DNA from: Elusimicrobiota bacterium
GTDB lineage: Bacteria; Elusimicrobiota; Elusimicrobia; FEN-1173
Assembly (NCBI GenBank): GCA_016721625.1
Contig: JADKHR010000001.1
Coordinates: forward strand, 2,108,001-2,172,000
Length of the DNA: 64,000 bases
Direction of reading: 5' to 3'
Shown: one piece after another, positions 54,001-62,976 of the stretch
How positions within the stretch are numbered: the stretch's first letter is position 1
How the letters are laid out: each line of letters begins with the position of its first letter
Made by a program: the position numbers and the translations under genes
Notes under the pieces: generated by a model
The model's database searches: none
Seen by the model: the letters and a program-made list of their open reading frames with translations, nothing else
Told to the model about the DNA's origin: nothing

Positions 54001-54596
54001 CTTCCAAGTATTTGGGGAGGGAAATGATTTCAAGATCTCCAAGAGTTCGGTTCTATCTACCTCAATAACGGCTCAGAACCGCAAGAATCACGTTGCCGAA
54101 GGGCACCCTGATAAAGCGTCCAAAATGGTGAGTTTGTGGGGGTGCCAAAAGGACATCGGGCACCTCAAATCCATTTCATGGCCCATTTGCAATGACTTGA
54201 CCCATTTCCTCTCTCTGAGACACAACAAAATTAGCCGTTAATCGAGTCTAGGTTAAATTTCCTACTATTTTCGGTCCAAATTCTAAAACTGAAGCACGAA
54301 TTATCTGAGAGGCGCGGTAGAACTTTAGTCCTTCAAAAGTGCCCGCTCTTTTTCAAATGCTTACTGTGAAGACTTCTCCCAGGGTGAGACCCGTTGTGGT
54401 TACTGTCTCACTAAGTGAAACGAAACGATTCACCCATGACATGGTAGCTTTACGCGCCCAGCGCTCAGTCGAATTAATGGGATGAAAAGAAATTGTTGAA
54501 TCATTCGTCTAAAAGATGGAGACTATGAACCAGGGTTGGTCCAGAAATATATGGGCTGGACAAGAAAAAGATTCACCTAGGGAGGGAATCCACCTT
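54001..54596. other. AT-rich intergenic region, no gene supported
   Basis: Nearly 600 bases without a convincing ORF. Composition is clearly more AT-rich than the flanking kinases. GTGAGAC near 54383 and GTCTCAC near 54404 could pair as a hairpin. The end contains AGGGAGGG, the ribosome site of the PilZ protein. Confidence 0.35.
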
Positions 54597-55529
54597 ATGA
54601 CCACCGTCGTTGCGAATAGTGAGCGGAGAGCATCAAACCGAAGTGTCTTGGTTGGTGATGTGCCTGTCAAGATTTCTTTTTTTTCTGACGGGAGGTTTAA
54701 AGAATTGAAGGCAAATAGAGTAGATCTTGGTGAGATGGGCCTTGGGGCTGAGTTGCAGGATGGAATTCCAGTTGGAGTGCCCGTGACCGTAACGATGGAA
54801 AAAAATGGTGCGCCCATCTCAGCGAAGGGAACAGTCCGTTGGGGTCATCCTATAGGCAAATATGATTCGGCAACGATCGAATTGTACAAGGTTGGCATAC
54901 AGCTAAATCCTCAGTTGAATCAACCAATGATGGATGTCGGAGGGTCGATAAACCAAGACCGAAGAGCGGCTCCCGATCGCCGTCAACCTGGTCCCTGGTT
55001 TAACCGGCGAAACACGAACCGTCGAGCCAAGGAATTTGTTTTGGACCACAATGTTTATCTCTCTGATACAAACTTGGTAGGAAATACATATTTTGCAAAA
55101 CATTTTGAATGGCAAGGGCATGTCCGGGAAGCTTTTCTCTTCCATGTAGTCAATTTTCCGGAATTCGCGAAACTTGGCGTTAAACTAATAACCAAAGAGG
55201 CCTCATGTGAATACATGAGCGAGTCCACGCTTGGGGATCCTGTGGCGTTGACTTTGAAGGTGGGGAAGGTCACCTATGCCCGTTTGGAACTTCTTTTTAC
55301 CTTCATCCATAAAATCACAGGTAAGGTTATTTCTTGCGGGCGCCAACTAATTGTTTTTGGCGGGCCGAAAGGAAAACCAATCGGGATCCCCGACATGATT
55401 TTGAAGGGAATTTCCTTACCGTTAAATTTCGTTGTTTTAACCTCAAGGAAGACAAATGCAGGCGGCTTCGATCCCACCGCTTTTCGCGTCATTGGTCTTC
55501 CTTGCGTTGGGAGTCGCAGTTTTTCATAA
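54597..55529 (+). CDS. PilZ domain fused to a hotdog (4HBT) thioesterase-like domain
   Basis: A 310-residue two-domain protein. Residues 8-110 look like PilZ: ERRASNRSVLV gives the RxxxR cyclic-di-GMP arginines and RVDLGEMGLGAEL the D/NxSxxG-like motif (here DLGEMG, with Ser replaced by Glu). After a linker rich in Arg and Pro, residues 165-290 are a hotdog domain: VYLSDTNLVGNTYFAKHFEWQGHV, given in part, and CEYMSESTLGDPVAL, resembling acyl-CoA or polyketide-type thioesterases (DTNxxGNxYFxxYxEWQG). The start at 54597 is chosen for its AGGGAGGG. The tail overlaps K3 by 74 bases. A second-messenger-controlled acyl hydrolase is inferred. Confidence 0.7.
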   Translation: MTTVVANSERRASNRSVLVGDVPVKISFFSDGRFKELKANRVDLGEMGLGAELQDGIPVGVPVTVTMEKNGAPISAKGTVRWGHPIGKYDSATIELYKVGIQLNPQLNQPMMDVGGSINQDRRAAPDRRQPGPWFNRRNTNRRAKEFVLDHNVYLSDTNLVGNTYFAKHFEWQGHVREAFLFHVVNFPEFAKLGVKLITKEASCEYMSESTLGDPVALTLKVGKVTYARLELLFTFIHKITGKVISCGRQLIVFGGPKGKPIGIPDMILKGISLPLNFVVLTSRKTNAGGFDPTAFRVIGLPCVGSRSFS

Positions 55530-57510
55530 CAGACCTAGAACGGGCGCAAGTCTTGGCTATACTATTTTTGCGGCCGCCACTGTTTGGTGGCAGGGGTGTT
55601 GGACCATCCTCTTTAACACCACAAACCCCATGTGGGCTGGGATCCTCGTTCGAATTGGTTATTCTGGAATCATTTTCCTGCCGGTAGCCTATTACCATTT
55701 CACCATGGAGTATGTGCAACCCGGTGTCCACCGTCAAACCATCTGCTGGAATTATGGAATTGGAATTTTGTTTCTTCTATCCCTTTGGACGACCCCATTT
55801 TTTATCAAAGGCTACTACCATTACTCCTGGGGATTTTATCCAAAGGCTGGTATTCTCCACCCAATATTTTTAGCTTATCTGTCCGTTCTGGCTATGGTTG
55901 GGATTTATCTACCCTTTAAACAGTTGATTCACCCAGGTAACGCCCCGCTTCGTAAAGCTCAGCTTCGGTTTGTTATTGCGGCCAATCTGATTTATTCCTG
56001 TGCAGCTGTCGATTTCCTTGTAAATTATGGAATAGCGTTCTATCCATTTGGATTCGGTTTTATTTTACTTTCGTCAGGAACGGTAGCTTACGCCATTGTC
56101 CGTTATGCCCTGCTTGATATAAACCTTGCCTTCCGTCAGGCGACCATTTTATTTTGTTCAGCCATCCTGTTGAGTTTCCCGTTCATGATTTTAATTTGGG
56201 TTACAAACTCCCGCGCGGTAGTCTATTTAGTTATCTTCACTCTGTTTCTTATTGCGCCAAAACTGAATGAACGCATTTCCGGATGGGTGACTTCCTCTAT
56301 TGATCGGCTTCCCCTATTTCGAGGTCGGTACGAGGAATTTGAGCGTCTTCATCTTCATTTCCATAACATTGCGCTAACCCAGACAGTTCCCGAATGGGCG
56401 AACGCAATCGTGGCCGTTGCCAGGGACCTTTTCCGGGCCGAGCGGGTTATGCTGTTGTTGAGGGATGAGGTAAAAAAACGCCTTCTCATCAAAGCGCATC
56501 ACGGATTGCAAGGGGCGAACTCCATTTTCACGTTTCTTCCCCTATCGGGGGCTTTAGCGGCGCATTTGGCAAGGACCCAGATGGCTTTTATTAGGGACAT
56601 TCACATTCATGATTTCCCGGAAAACGAAAAAGCGGAGGTTTCAGGCGAACTAGAATTTCTTAAAGGATCGGTCTTAATTCCCATTCTCCTGAGCGATCTC
56701 CTCTATGGAGTTTTGGTTCTTGGCGCAAAGAGCAAAGGCCGGGTTTATAACTCGTTGGATCTCGCCTCACTTGAAGCATTGGCGCGTGCATCTGAACACA
56801 CATTGCAAGTCATTCTGAGTGGGCTAAGTCAAGAACAACAGACGGCCGTCTGGGCGCATGATTTGGTTAAACCGTTTACGCACAAAGGGAGCTTTTCGCT
56901 TTTAGAAGAAATGCATTCAGGTTCCTATGGGATATTCTCTGATCCCATGAAGAGAGCCCTTGAGCTCATGCTCGGGGATGTGGTATTTGTTCGCAAGCAT
57001 CTCAATCGTTTGGTTCATCCCGGCGAACCTGAAAGTTATGACATTAGGTCAAGTGCCTTAACTCCAGTGTTTGAACGACTGAGAGACAAATATGGGGTGC
57101 AAGCTACCAAGCAAGGATTAAACTGGAGCGTGGTTGTCCCTCCTGGTGATATACGGGTATTTTGGGATCAGGACATGATGGAGCATCGAGTTCTCGGGAA
57201 TTTGATTGAAAATGCGTTCCGTCATACGTCAAAGAATGGAAACGTCGAGCTGGGATACCGCCTCGAAGGCAATCAGGTTGTCCTTTTCGTAAAGGATTCA
57301 GGATCGGGTATTCGGGAAGAATTTATTGAAAAACTTTTTCAACCCCGATCCCAGATTGAGGATGGGCGTGGGGGACTGGCGGGTTTAGGCCTTTTCAGTG
57401 CAAAAATGGTAATTGACGCCCACAATGGAAAGATTTGGGTGAAAAGCACGTTTGGAGAAGGCTCAACCTTTTCCTTTGATTTGCGATTGGCGAGCGCTTC
57501 AACAACTTAA
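55456..57510 (+). CDS. Membrane sensor kinase-like protein K3 (intact reference member)
   Basis: 684 residues, the only unbroken member of the family here. Residues 1-270 hold about eight TM segments. IDRLPLFRGRYEEFERL marks the exit to the cytosol. Residues 300-455 are GAF-like (RVMLLLRDEVKKRLLIKAHH). The H-box is AVWAHDLVKPFTHKG with His468, unlike the usual SHExRxPL. The HATPase domain has the N-box NLIENAFRHTSKNG (Asn582-Asn586), VKDSGSGI and GLAGLGLFSAKMVI. It should be a histidine kinase if His468 is used. It overlaps the PilZ-hotdog gene and is followed after 10 bases by fadL, with AGGAGG. Confidence 0.82.
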   Translation: MQAASIPPLFASLVFLALGVAVFHNRPRTGASLGYTIFAAATVWWQGCWTILFNTTNPMWAGILVRIGYSGIIFLPVAYYHFTMEYVQPGVHRQTICWNYGIGILFLLSLWTTPFFIKGYYHYSWGFYPKAGILHPIFLAYLSVLAMVGIYLPFKQLIHPGNAPLRKAQLRFVIAANLIYSCAAVDFLVNYGIAFYPFGFGFILLSSGTVAYAIVRYALLDINLAFRQATILFCSAILLSFPFMILIWVTNSRAVVYLVIFTLFLIAPKLNERISGWVTSSIDRLPLFRGRYEEFERLHLHFHNIALTQTVPEWANAIVAVARDLFRAERVMLLLRDEVKKRLLIKAHHGLQGANSIFTFLPLSGALAAHLARTQMAFIRDIHIHDFPENEKAEVSGELEFLKGSVLIPILLSDLLYGVLVLGAKSKGRVYNSLDLASLEALARASEHTLQVILSGLSQEQQTAVWAHDLVKPFTHKGSFSLLEEMHSGSYGIFSDPMKRALELMLGDVVFVRKHLNRLVHPGEPESYDIRSSALTPVFERLRDKYGVQATKQGLNWSVVVPPGDIRVFWDQDMMEHRVLGNLIENAFRHTSKNGNVELGYRLEGNQVVLFVKDSGSGIREEFIEKLFQPRSQIEDGRGGLAGLGLFSAKMVIDAHNGKIWVKSTFGEGSTFSFDLRLASASTT

Positions 57511-57520
57511 TTAGGAGGAA

Positions 57521-58772
57521 ATGATGAATAATCGGTTCATCTGTTTGCTTGGTTTGGGATGCATGACCGCGATATCGGTGCATGCGGAGGGATTCCGGAT
57601 TTACGGGATGTCGGCCGAGGCCCAAATGAAAGGGGAGGCGTCGGTGGCGACGGCTCGGAGCGGGGATGCGAACTGAGTACAACCCCGCGGCGCTCCTGGA
57701 GGGAGACAAACGAGAAGTGAGCGCGGGGATCAATTACCTGAGGGTCAACGCGGATCACACAAGCCCATCGGGTGTGATGACGGATAATCAGCAAAGTGAT
57801 TTCCTGCTTCCCTCCGTGTATTATAAACAACAGCTTTCCTCCGCCTGGGCTATTGGCGTCGGGGTAAACACTCCCTTCGGGCTCGCGAGCGAATATGAAA
57901 AATCCGCGCCGTTCTCTTACATCACGACCGGAGGAGAGATCAACCTCGTGAACATTTCTCCCAACGTCGCGTATCAGGTGACGAAGAGTATTTCCATTGG
58001 CGCCGGGGTCAACTACTATCAATCCACGGCCAAACTAACGCAACAGGCGCCCTGGTCTTTTCCTTCAACGGGGAACCCGGATGGTGAGTTGAAGGTGGAG
58101 GGCTCCGGCACCGGGGTGGGTGTTAATAGTGGGGTCTTGTGGAAAATCAACGATAACCAGCGGTTTGGCGCCACCTATAAGAGCGAAGTGAAGGTGAAGT
58201 ATTCCGGGAAAGACGCTAGTATTGAAAATGTGCCTTTCCTCGGCGGGGCGACCTATAAAACCGGCGTGGAAACGAGCATTCGATTCCCGGACATCCTTTC
58301 CATGGGGTATGGGTTCAAGCCCACTGAAAAACTGGAAATCGAGATCGGCGGGCAATGGACCAACTGGACGGACGTGGAGAAACTAACCATCACCTTCGAC
58401 CAACCCACTGCGTTCCTCCCCAACAACACCCAGAGATTGGATTGGAAGAACTCCTGGGTCGGGCGAGTGGGGGGAACCTACCAGATGAATCCGACCTGGT
58501 CCCTGGCGGGAGGGTATTTCTACGACAGCACTCCGACACGCGAATCCACCTACACCCCTTTGGTCGCTGACGGGGACCACCATGTGTTTTCCCTTGGCGC
58601 CATGTATAAGTCCGGCGGGTTCAGCGTTGGCATCCCCGCCGTCCTGATCCTTCAAACGGGGACTTCGCACATCGACAACGACATTACCGATATCACCACC
58701 ACCCAAAACGTGGACGGCAAGTATAACTTGCTGGGGTACCAGCTTGGGCTTGGGGTGAAGTGGGCCTTCTAA
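57521..58772 (+). CDS. fadL: OmpP1/FadL-family outer-membrane transporter, frameshifted
   Basis: An outer-membrane beta-barrel of the FadL/TodX family for uptake of long-chain fatty acids or hydrocarbons. The 5' part (57521-57676) encodes a signal peptide (FICLLGLGCMTAISVHAEGF) and RIYGMSAEAQMKGEASVATA. It stops after SGDAN, and a one-base shift near 57672 continues with YNPAALLEGDKREVSAGINY, the FadL N-terminal hatch motif (YNPA). The barrel ends LGYQLGLGVKWAF with a terminal Phe. The restored length is about 416 residues. It sits between kinases K3 and K4, with a strong AGGAGG site, so those kinases might sense or control hydrophobic substrates. Confidence 0.78.
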
Positions 58773-58812
58773 AGACTCCCACCGTCGTTCTTGGCGGGGT
58801 CCGATCGGGGGG

Positions 58813-58893
58813 GCAGAGGAATGCCTCTGCTCCCAAGGGGGCCATGGCGCGGTTTTGGTGAAAGAAGTTGGCCCGTCGCTTCACGGACGGGCC
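58813..58893 (+). terminator. Two hairpins downstream of fadL
   Basis: GCAGAGG/CCTCTGC (58813-58830) and GGCCCGTC/GACGGGCC (58870-58893) are perfect stems in the 180-base gap between fadL and K4. No T-run follows either, so they could be terminators of a T-poor type or mRNA-protecting structures. Confidence 0.4.
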
Positions 58894-58952
58894 GACCATG
58901 CGGGGCTGAACATTTAGGCTAAGGGGATCCTTTTATCCCCCACGGGGAATTT

Positions 58953-61017
58953 GTGGATTATTATTACTTTGGTTCCATGATGTTCTCCGCGGTTTCCGCG
59001 GTGGTTTTGGCCTCTTTTCTTCGTGTGAAAGAGGCTCCTCTCCTCACCCTCGCCTGGCGGCTTTCCATGGTCTGCACGTTCGCTTGGAGTTTCGGGCGGG
59101 CCATGATGTCGGTTTCCACCACCGCGGGTTCCGCCTTGGGTTGGATGCTATTTTCCTACGTTGGATCCATTTGGGTGTCCGCCTTGTGGCTCTGGGTGAG
59201 TTGCGAGTTGACCGGCCAAAAAATCAACCGTTTTTTCTCTTGGGTGGTCGTGGGCTCAAGCGCCTTGTTCAGCGTTGTGAATTTCACGCCCTCCTTCATC
59301 GGGCGCGTCGTCCCCAAACTTGGTTTTCGATTTTACGATGACTCTCCCGGGATTTTATTTGAATGTTGGTCATTCCTTTTCACGGTTTCCCTCCTGTGGG
59401 CGCTCACGGTGGTATTTCGAGGAATCCGAAGGGCGTCCGGTCACCAGCGGAATAGGCTCATTGCTTTTTTTATTTTCGGCCTGATGGGGTTTTTGGGTTC
59501 AGCCACCACCTTCCCTTTGGTCAAAAACATCGGGCTTTACCCGTTCGGGGTATTGGCCGTCGCCGCCTCCACCGTGTTAATGAGTTACGCTGTTTTAAGA
59601 TACAACGTGATGGATGCAAACCTGGCATTTCGTTACGGGACCATCGGGATGGCGTATGCATTCCTGGGCCTCAGTATTTCGCTGGGACCGTTTTTTGGTG
59701 TTCGGGGCGAAACTGCAAGCGTCTTGGCTGATTTCCGTTTTGATTGCCATAGGGGGAAGCCCCTTCCTGTTTCAAAGATTACTGCCCGGGCTGACATCGT
59801 GGGTGGATCGCCTTCCCTTGTTTCGAGGGCGGTACCTGGACCGGCAGGCGGCCATCGCCGTATTGGGATCCCTCCAGGACGTGGAAACCATGGGCCGGTT
59901 TCCTTGGGCCATCGTCGAGAAGGTTAAAAGCATCATCGACGCGAAATCGTGCAACGTCCTATGGAAGGATGCCGAACAACCCTGGTTCATTGTAAAAGCC
60001 CATTATGGCCTTTCCGCGGGCCAGGCCGCTTTCCTTTCCACCCCCCAGGGGGGCCCGCTGGCTAACTTTTTCCGCAGGGGCCCCATCCCGTGCGTTTCCG
60101 AATTGTTGGTGGAGCGAGTAAAGTCAGACGAAGCCGAAGGGATTCGTCGGGAAATGAATTTCCTCCAGGCGACGGTGTCGCTCCCGATCTTCTTTCGAGG
60201 GGCCCTTCACGCCATCGTCAATATCGCGGACAGGGAAGACGGACGCCCTTACAACGACATTGACCTGGGGCATATGATGGAACTTGCCCATCGATGCGAG
60301 CACCGAATGGAAACCCTCATCGCGGGTCTTGCCCACGAGCAAATGACCGCCATGTGGGCCCACGACCTCGTCAAGCCCTTCACGTTGAAGGGGAGTTTCC
60401 ATTTCATTCAGGAAGGGGTGGAGGGCGTTTTCGGGCCCATTTCTGAAGCCCTGAAGACGGCCTTAAGCATTGTTCTCTCGGACGCGGCGTTCGTCCGGAT
60501 GCACTTGAACCGTCTTATCCATCCGGGAAATATGGATGTCTTTAACATCGTGCCGAACGTCATTCGGTTCGGCTATGAGCTTCTTCGAGAGAAATACACC
60601 ATTGAGTCCATCAAGTGCGGAATTACCTGGAAAGTGGACGTGCCGCCGAAGAACATTCGGGTGTTCTGCGACTGGATGATGATTGAACATCGGGTCCTGG
60701 CGAACCTGATTGAGAACGCCTTCCGTTATACCCCGAAGGGGGGGGAAGTGGAGCTCGGCTACCGCGTGGAGGGGAACCGGTTCATCACGTTCGTGCGGGA
60801 CACGGGACTTGGGATCCGGGAAGAAGAACTGCCCCACGTCTTTGAGGCGAGGGTTCAGGGGAAAGAGGGGGAAAAGGGGTTGGCGGGATTGGGGCTCTTC
60901 AGCGCCAAGACGGTCGTGGAAGGCCACAAGGGAAAAATCTGGGTGGAAAGCCAAATCGGGAAGGGATCCACCTTTTTCGTTGAATTGCCGGTGGCCAGCG
61001 TGGGTGGACCGGAATAA
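58953..61017 (+). CDS. Membrane sensor kinase-like protein K4, frameshifted
   Basis: The fourth paralogue. From the GTG at 58953 the first frame gives about seven TM segments (FSAVSAVVLASFLRV, WMLFSYVGSIWVSALWLWVS). Near 59700, in LGPFFGV, the frame breaks, and the downstream frame continues FGAKLQASWLISVLIAIGG, TSWVDRLPLFRGRYLDRQA, a GAF-like domain, the H-box AMWAHDLVKPFTLKG, NLIENAFRYTPKGG, VRDTGLGI and GLAGLGLFSAKTVV to 61017. One base restores about 688 residues. It is closest to K3 in the H-box. No response regulator is adjacent; the nearest is at 62977 on the other strand. Confidence 0.74.
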
Positions 61018-61037
61018 TGTTTTGCCGGGTGGCCCCC

Positions 61038-61074
61038 TTGAACAAAATCCGAATATGCATTAGAATATGCATTG
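61038..61074 (+). promoter_or_regulatory. Promoter with tandem 12-bp operator for the mazEF-like pair
   Basis: TTGAAC (61038-61043), a 17-base spacer and TAGAAT (61061-61066) form a good sigma-70 promoter. GAATATGCATT occurs twice in tandem (61051-61061 and 61063-61073), each with the palindrome ATGCAT, overlapping the -10. This is well placed for autorepression by the antitoxin. Confidence 0.68.
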
Positions 61075-61095
61075 AGGGAGTTTAAGGAGATCCAT

Positions 61096-61329
61096 ATGAC
61101 CTATAAGCGGCTCACCATCACTTTTCCCGAGGACTTAGTCACTCGGGTTCAGCGTTGTATTCATGGACGCGGATTCAGCACCTACCTGGCGGAAGCCGCC
61201 CGGGAAAAACTCAAACGGGATGACAAAGCCACGTTGGCCAAGCGGTTGGCCGAGGGATACGCTCAGTCCGGCGGGGAGGACAGGGCTATTGCCCAAGACT
61301 GGAATACCGTCACGGCTGACGGATTGTGA
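61096..61329 (+). CDS. MazE/ribbon-helix-helix-type antitoxin
   Basis: A 77-residue protein starting MTYKRLTITFPEDLVTRVQR, the beta-strand and helix of a ribbon-helix-helix DNA-binding fold. The second half (KRLAEGYAQSGGEDRAIAQD) resembles the toxin-binding tail of RHH antitoxins that pair with MazF. AAGGAG lies seven bases before the ATG. Its TGA overlaps the GTG of the toxin. It should bind the repeats at 61051-61073. Confidence 0.8.
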   Translation: MTYKRLTITFPEDLVTRVQRCIHGRGFSTYLAEAAREKLKRDDKATLAKRLAEGYAQSGGEDRAIAQDWNTVTADGL

Positions 61330-61670
61330 CAATAAAAAGGGGCCAAATATATTGGGTCGCTCTGGACCCGACCATGGGGGCGGAAATTCAAAAAACTCGG
61401 CCCGCGCTGGTGGTCTCTAACGATGTCGGGAACACTCATTCTCCGCTTGTGACGGTCCTTCCCATCACTTCAAAGGCCGAACATGTTTTCCCTTTCGAGG
61501 TCCCGCTCCACGGTGGTCAAGGCGGGCTAAAGGAGGGGGGGAAAATAAAAGCCAACCAAATTCGGACCATCGACAAAAAAAGGCTCCGGGGTCGGCCCGT
61601 CGGCCAGTTGGATGTCGCGACCATGCGCGCCGTTGACGACGCCATCAAGATTCACTTGGCGTTAAATTAA
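61326..61670 (+). CDS. mazF: MazF/PemK-family endoribonuclease toxin
   Basis: A 114-residue toxin that should cut mRNA at short motifs. KRGQIYWVALDPTMGAEIQKTRPALVVSND is the family N-terminus (given in pieces: GQIYWVALDP, KTRPALVVSND), followed by VTVLPITSKAE and KANQIRTIDKKRL with the catalytic Arg/Thr region. The GTG start overlaps the antitoxin stop, ensuring coupled expression. Length is normal. Confidence 0.88.
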   Translation: MTIKRGQIYWVALDPTMGAEIQKTRPALVVSNDVGNTHSPLVTVLPITSKAEHVFPFEVPLHGGQGGLKEGGKIKANQIRTIDKKRLRGRPVGQLDVATMRAVDDAIKIHLALN

Positions 61671-61750
61671 TCCGACCCCCCCGTCTCATTTCTATGCTTC
61701 TTCCTCCCGTCCTTCCAGAAGGGAAAATTTGGCCAAAAAGTAGACCCGGC

Positions 61751-61770
61751 TAATCTTATATAATCTTGTA
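61751..61770 (+). promoter_or_regulatory. Tandem 10-bp repeat and -10 element before the fic gene
   Basis: TAATCTTATA and TAATCTTGTA lie in tandem directly before the fic gene and include TATAAT at 61759-61764. The repeat could be a self-binding operator for the C-terminal winged helix of the Fic protein. Confidence 0.4.
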
Positions 61771-61780
61771 TGCTTGAGGT

Positions 61781-62851
61781 ATGAGAAAGATCCATGGAAA
61801 AAATAGATTTGAAAAAAGACTGGAACACCTTTCTCCGGACATCCTGGTCCGGATTGCTCAAATCGATGAGTTGAAGGGCCGATGGATCGCGGGGGCGCGT
61901 TTGAGCCCCCAGATTCTGGGACGGTTGAAAAAATCCGTCCTGGTGACATCCACCGGAGCCTCCACGCGCATTGAAGGGGCCTCGCTCTCGGATCAAGACA
62001 TTGAAAAGCTCATGCGGGGCCTTTCCGTCCAAAAATTCACAAACAGGGACAAACAGGAGGTTCGGGGTTACTACGAACTCCTCCAAAATGTATTTGAGTC
62101 CTGGCAAACCATTCCGTTTTCCGAAGGGTCCATCAAACATTTCCACAAGGAACTGCTCAAATACGTCGAGAAGGACAAACTCCACCGCGGGGATTACAAA
62201 AAGAGGGAAAACAAGGTCGAAATGGTTTCAAACGAAGGGAAAACCTTGGCCACGATTTTTGACCCTACGCCTGCCTATCTTACGCCTAAAGAAATGCAGG
62301 ACCTCATGGAATGGACCCGTTCCGCTTTGACGGAGGGAGCTTTTCATCCCTTGTTGGTCATCGGAAACTTTTTGGTGGAGTTCTTGGCCATCCATCCTTT
62401 CCAAGACGGTAATGGCCGAATGTCACGAATTCTGACCAATTTATTGATGCTTCGAGCCGGATATCTCCATGTCCCCTATGTTTCCCATGAAAAGTTTGTT
62501 GAGGATAATAAATCGGATTATGACATTGCCCTTCGCCGAAGTCAGAAATCGTTCAAAACCAGGGAAGAGAACATCCACCCCTGGTTGTCCTTTTTCTTGG
62601 GTGTTATCTTGAACCAATCCAAAATGGCCGTTGATCTGTTGTCTCCCGATGCCTTGGATAAATTGCTTTCTGGGAAGCAGTTGCTGGTGTGGACGTACAT
62701 TCAATCGGTAAAAGAAGCCTCCCCTCGGGATATTGTTCGCGCCACCCACGTGGCTCGTCCGACGGTCAATCAGGTCCTTAACAAACTGCAAGCGCTTAAA
62801 AAGATTGAGCCGCTGGGCCAGGGAAGAGCCACGCGGTATAGAAAACTTTAG
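61781..62851 (+). CDS. Fic-family protein with C-terminal winged helix
   Basis: A 356-residue Fic protein that likely transfers AMP (or another NMP) to target proteins. The catalytic loop is HPFQDGNGRMSR with His205. The N-terminal inhibitory motif S/TxxxE is STRIEGA with Glu65, placing it in the class with an intramolecular antitoxin helix. Residues 290-356 form a winged-helix DNA-binding part (SPRDIVRATHVARPTVNQVL). This architecture (Fic_N, Fic, HTH) is common and often autoregulated. It stands alone after mazEF, with tandem repeats at its promoter. Confidence 0.88.
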   Translation: MRKIHGKNRFEKRLEHLSPDILVRIAQIDELKGRWIAGARLSPQILGRLKKSVLVTSTGASTRIEGASLSDQDIEKLMRGLSVQKFTNRDKQEVRGYYELLQNVFESWQTIPFSEGSIKHFHKELLKYVEKDKLHRGDYKKRENKVEMVSNEGKTLATIFDPTPAYLTPKEMQDLMEWTRSALTEGAFHPLLVIGNFLVEFLAIHPFQDGNGRMSRILTNLLMLRAGYLHVPYVSHEKFVEDNKSDYDIALRRSQKSFKTREENIHPWLSFFLGVILNQSKMAVDLLSPDALDKLLSGKQLLVWTYIQSVKEASPRDIVRATHVARPTVNQVLNKLQALKKIEPLGQGRATRYRKL

Positions 62852-62976
62852 GAGGAACGAACAGGCCCCGGCCTCAGCAAAAAGTTGGACCTGGCCGCCG
62901 ACGACCAACCGGCTAATTGGTGGCGGGCATTTCAAGAACGTCTAATTTTTAGTTTCTCAGGTGTTTGGGGGAAAGG

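Noticed and set aside
53984..54241. 85-residue ORF after K2
   Set aside because: It overlaps the K2 end, lacks a ribosome site and shows no recognisable domain.
52500..59700. Programmed frameshifting in the kinase genes
   Set aside because: The breaks in K1, K2 and K4 fall at different places in the protein, no common slippery site is seen, and K3 has none, so a shared recoding mechanism is unlikely.
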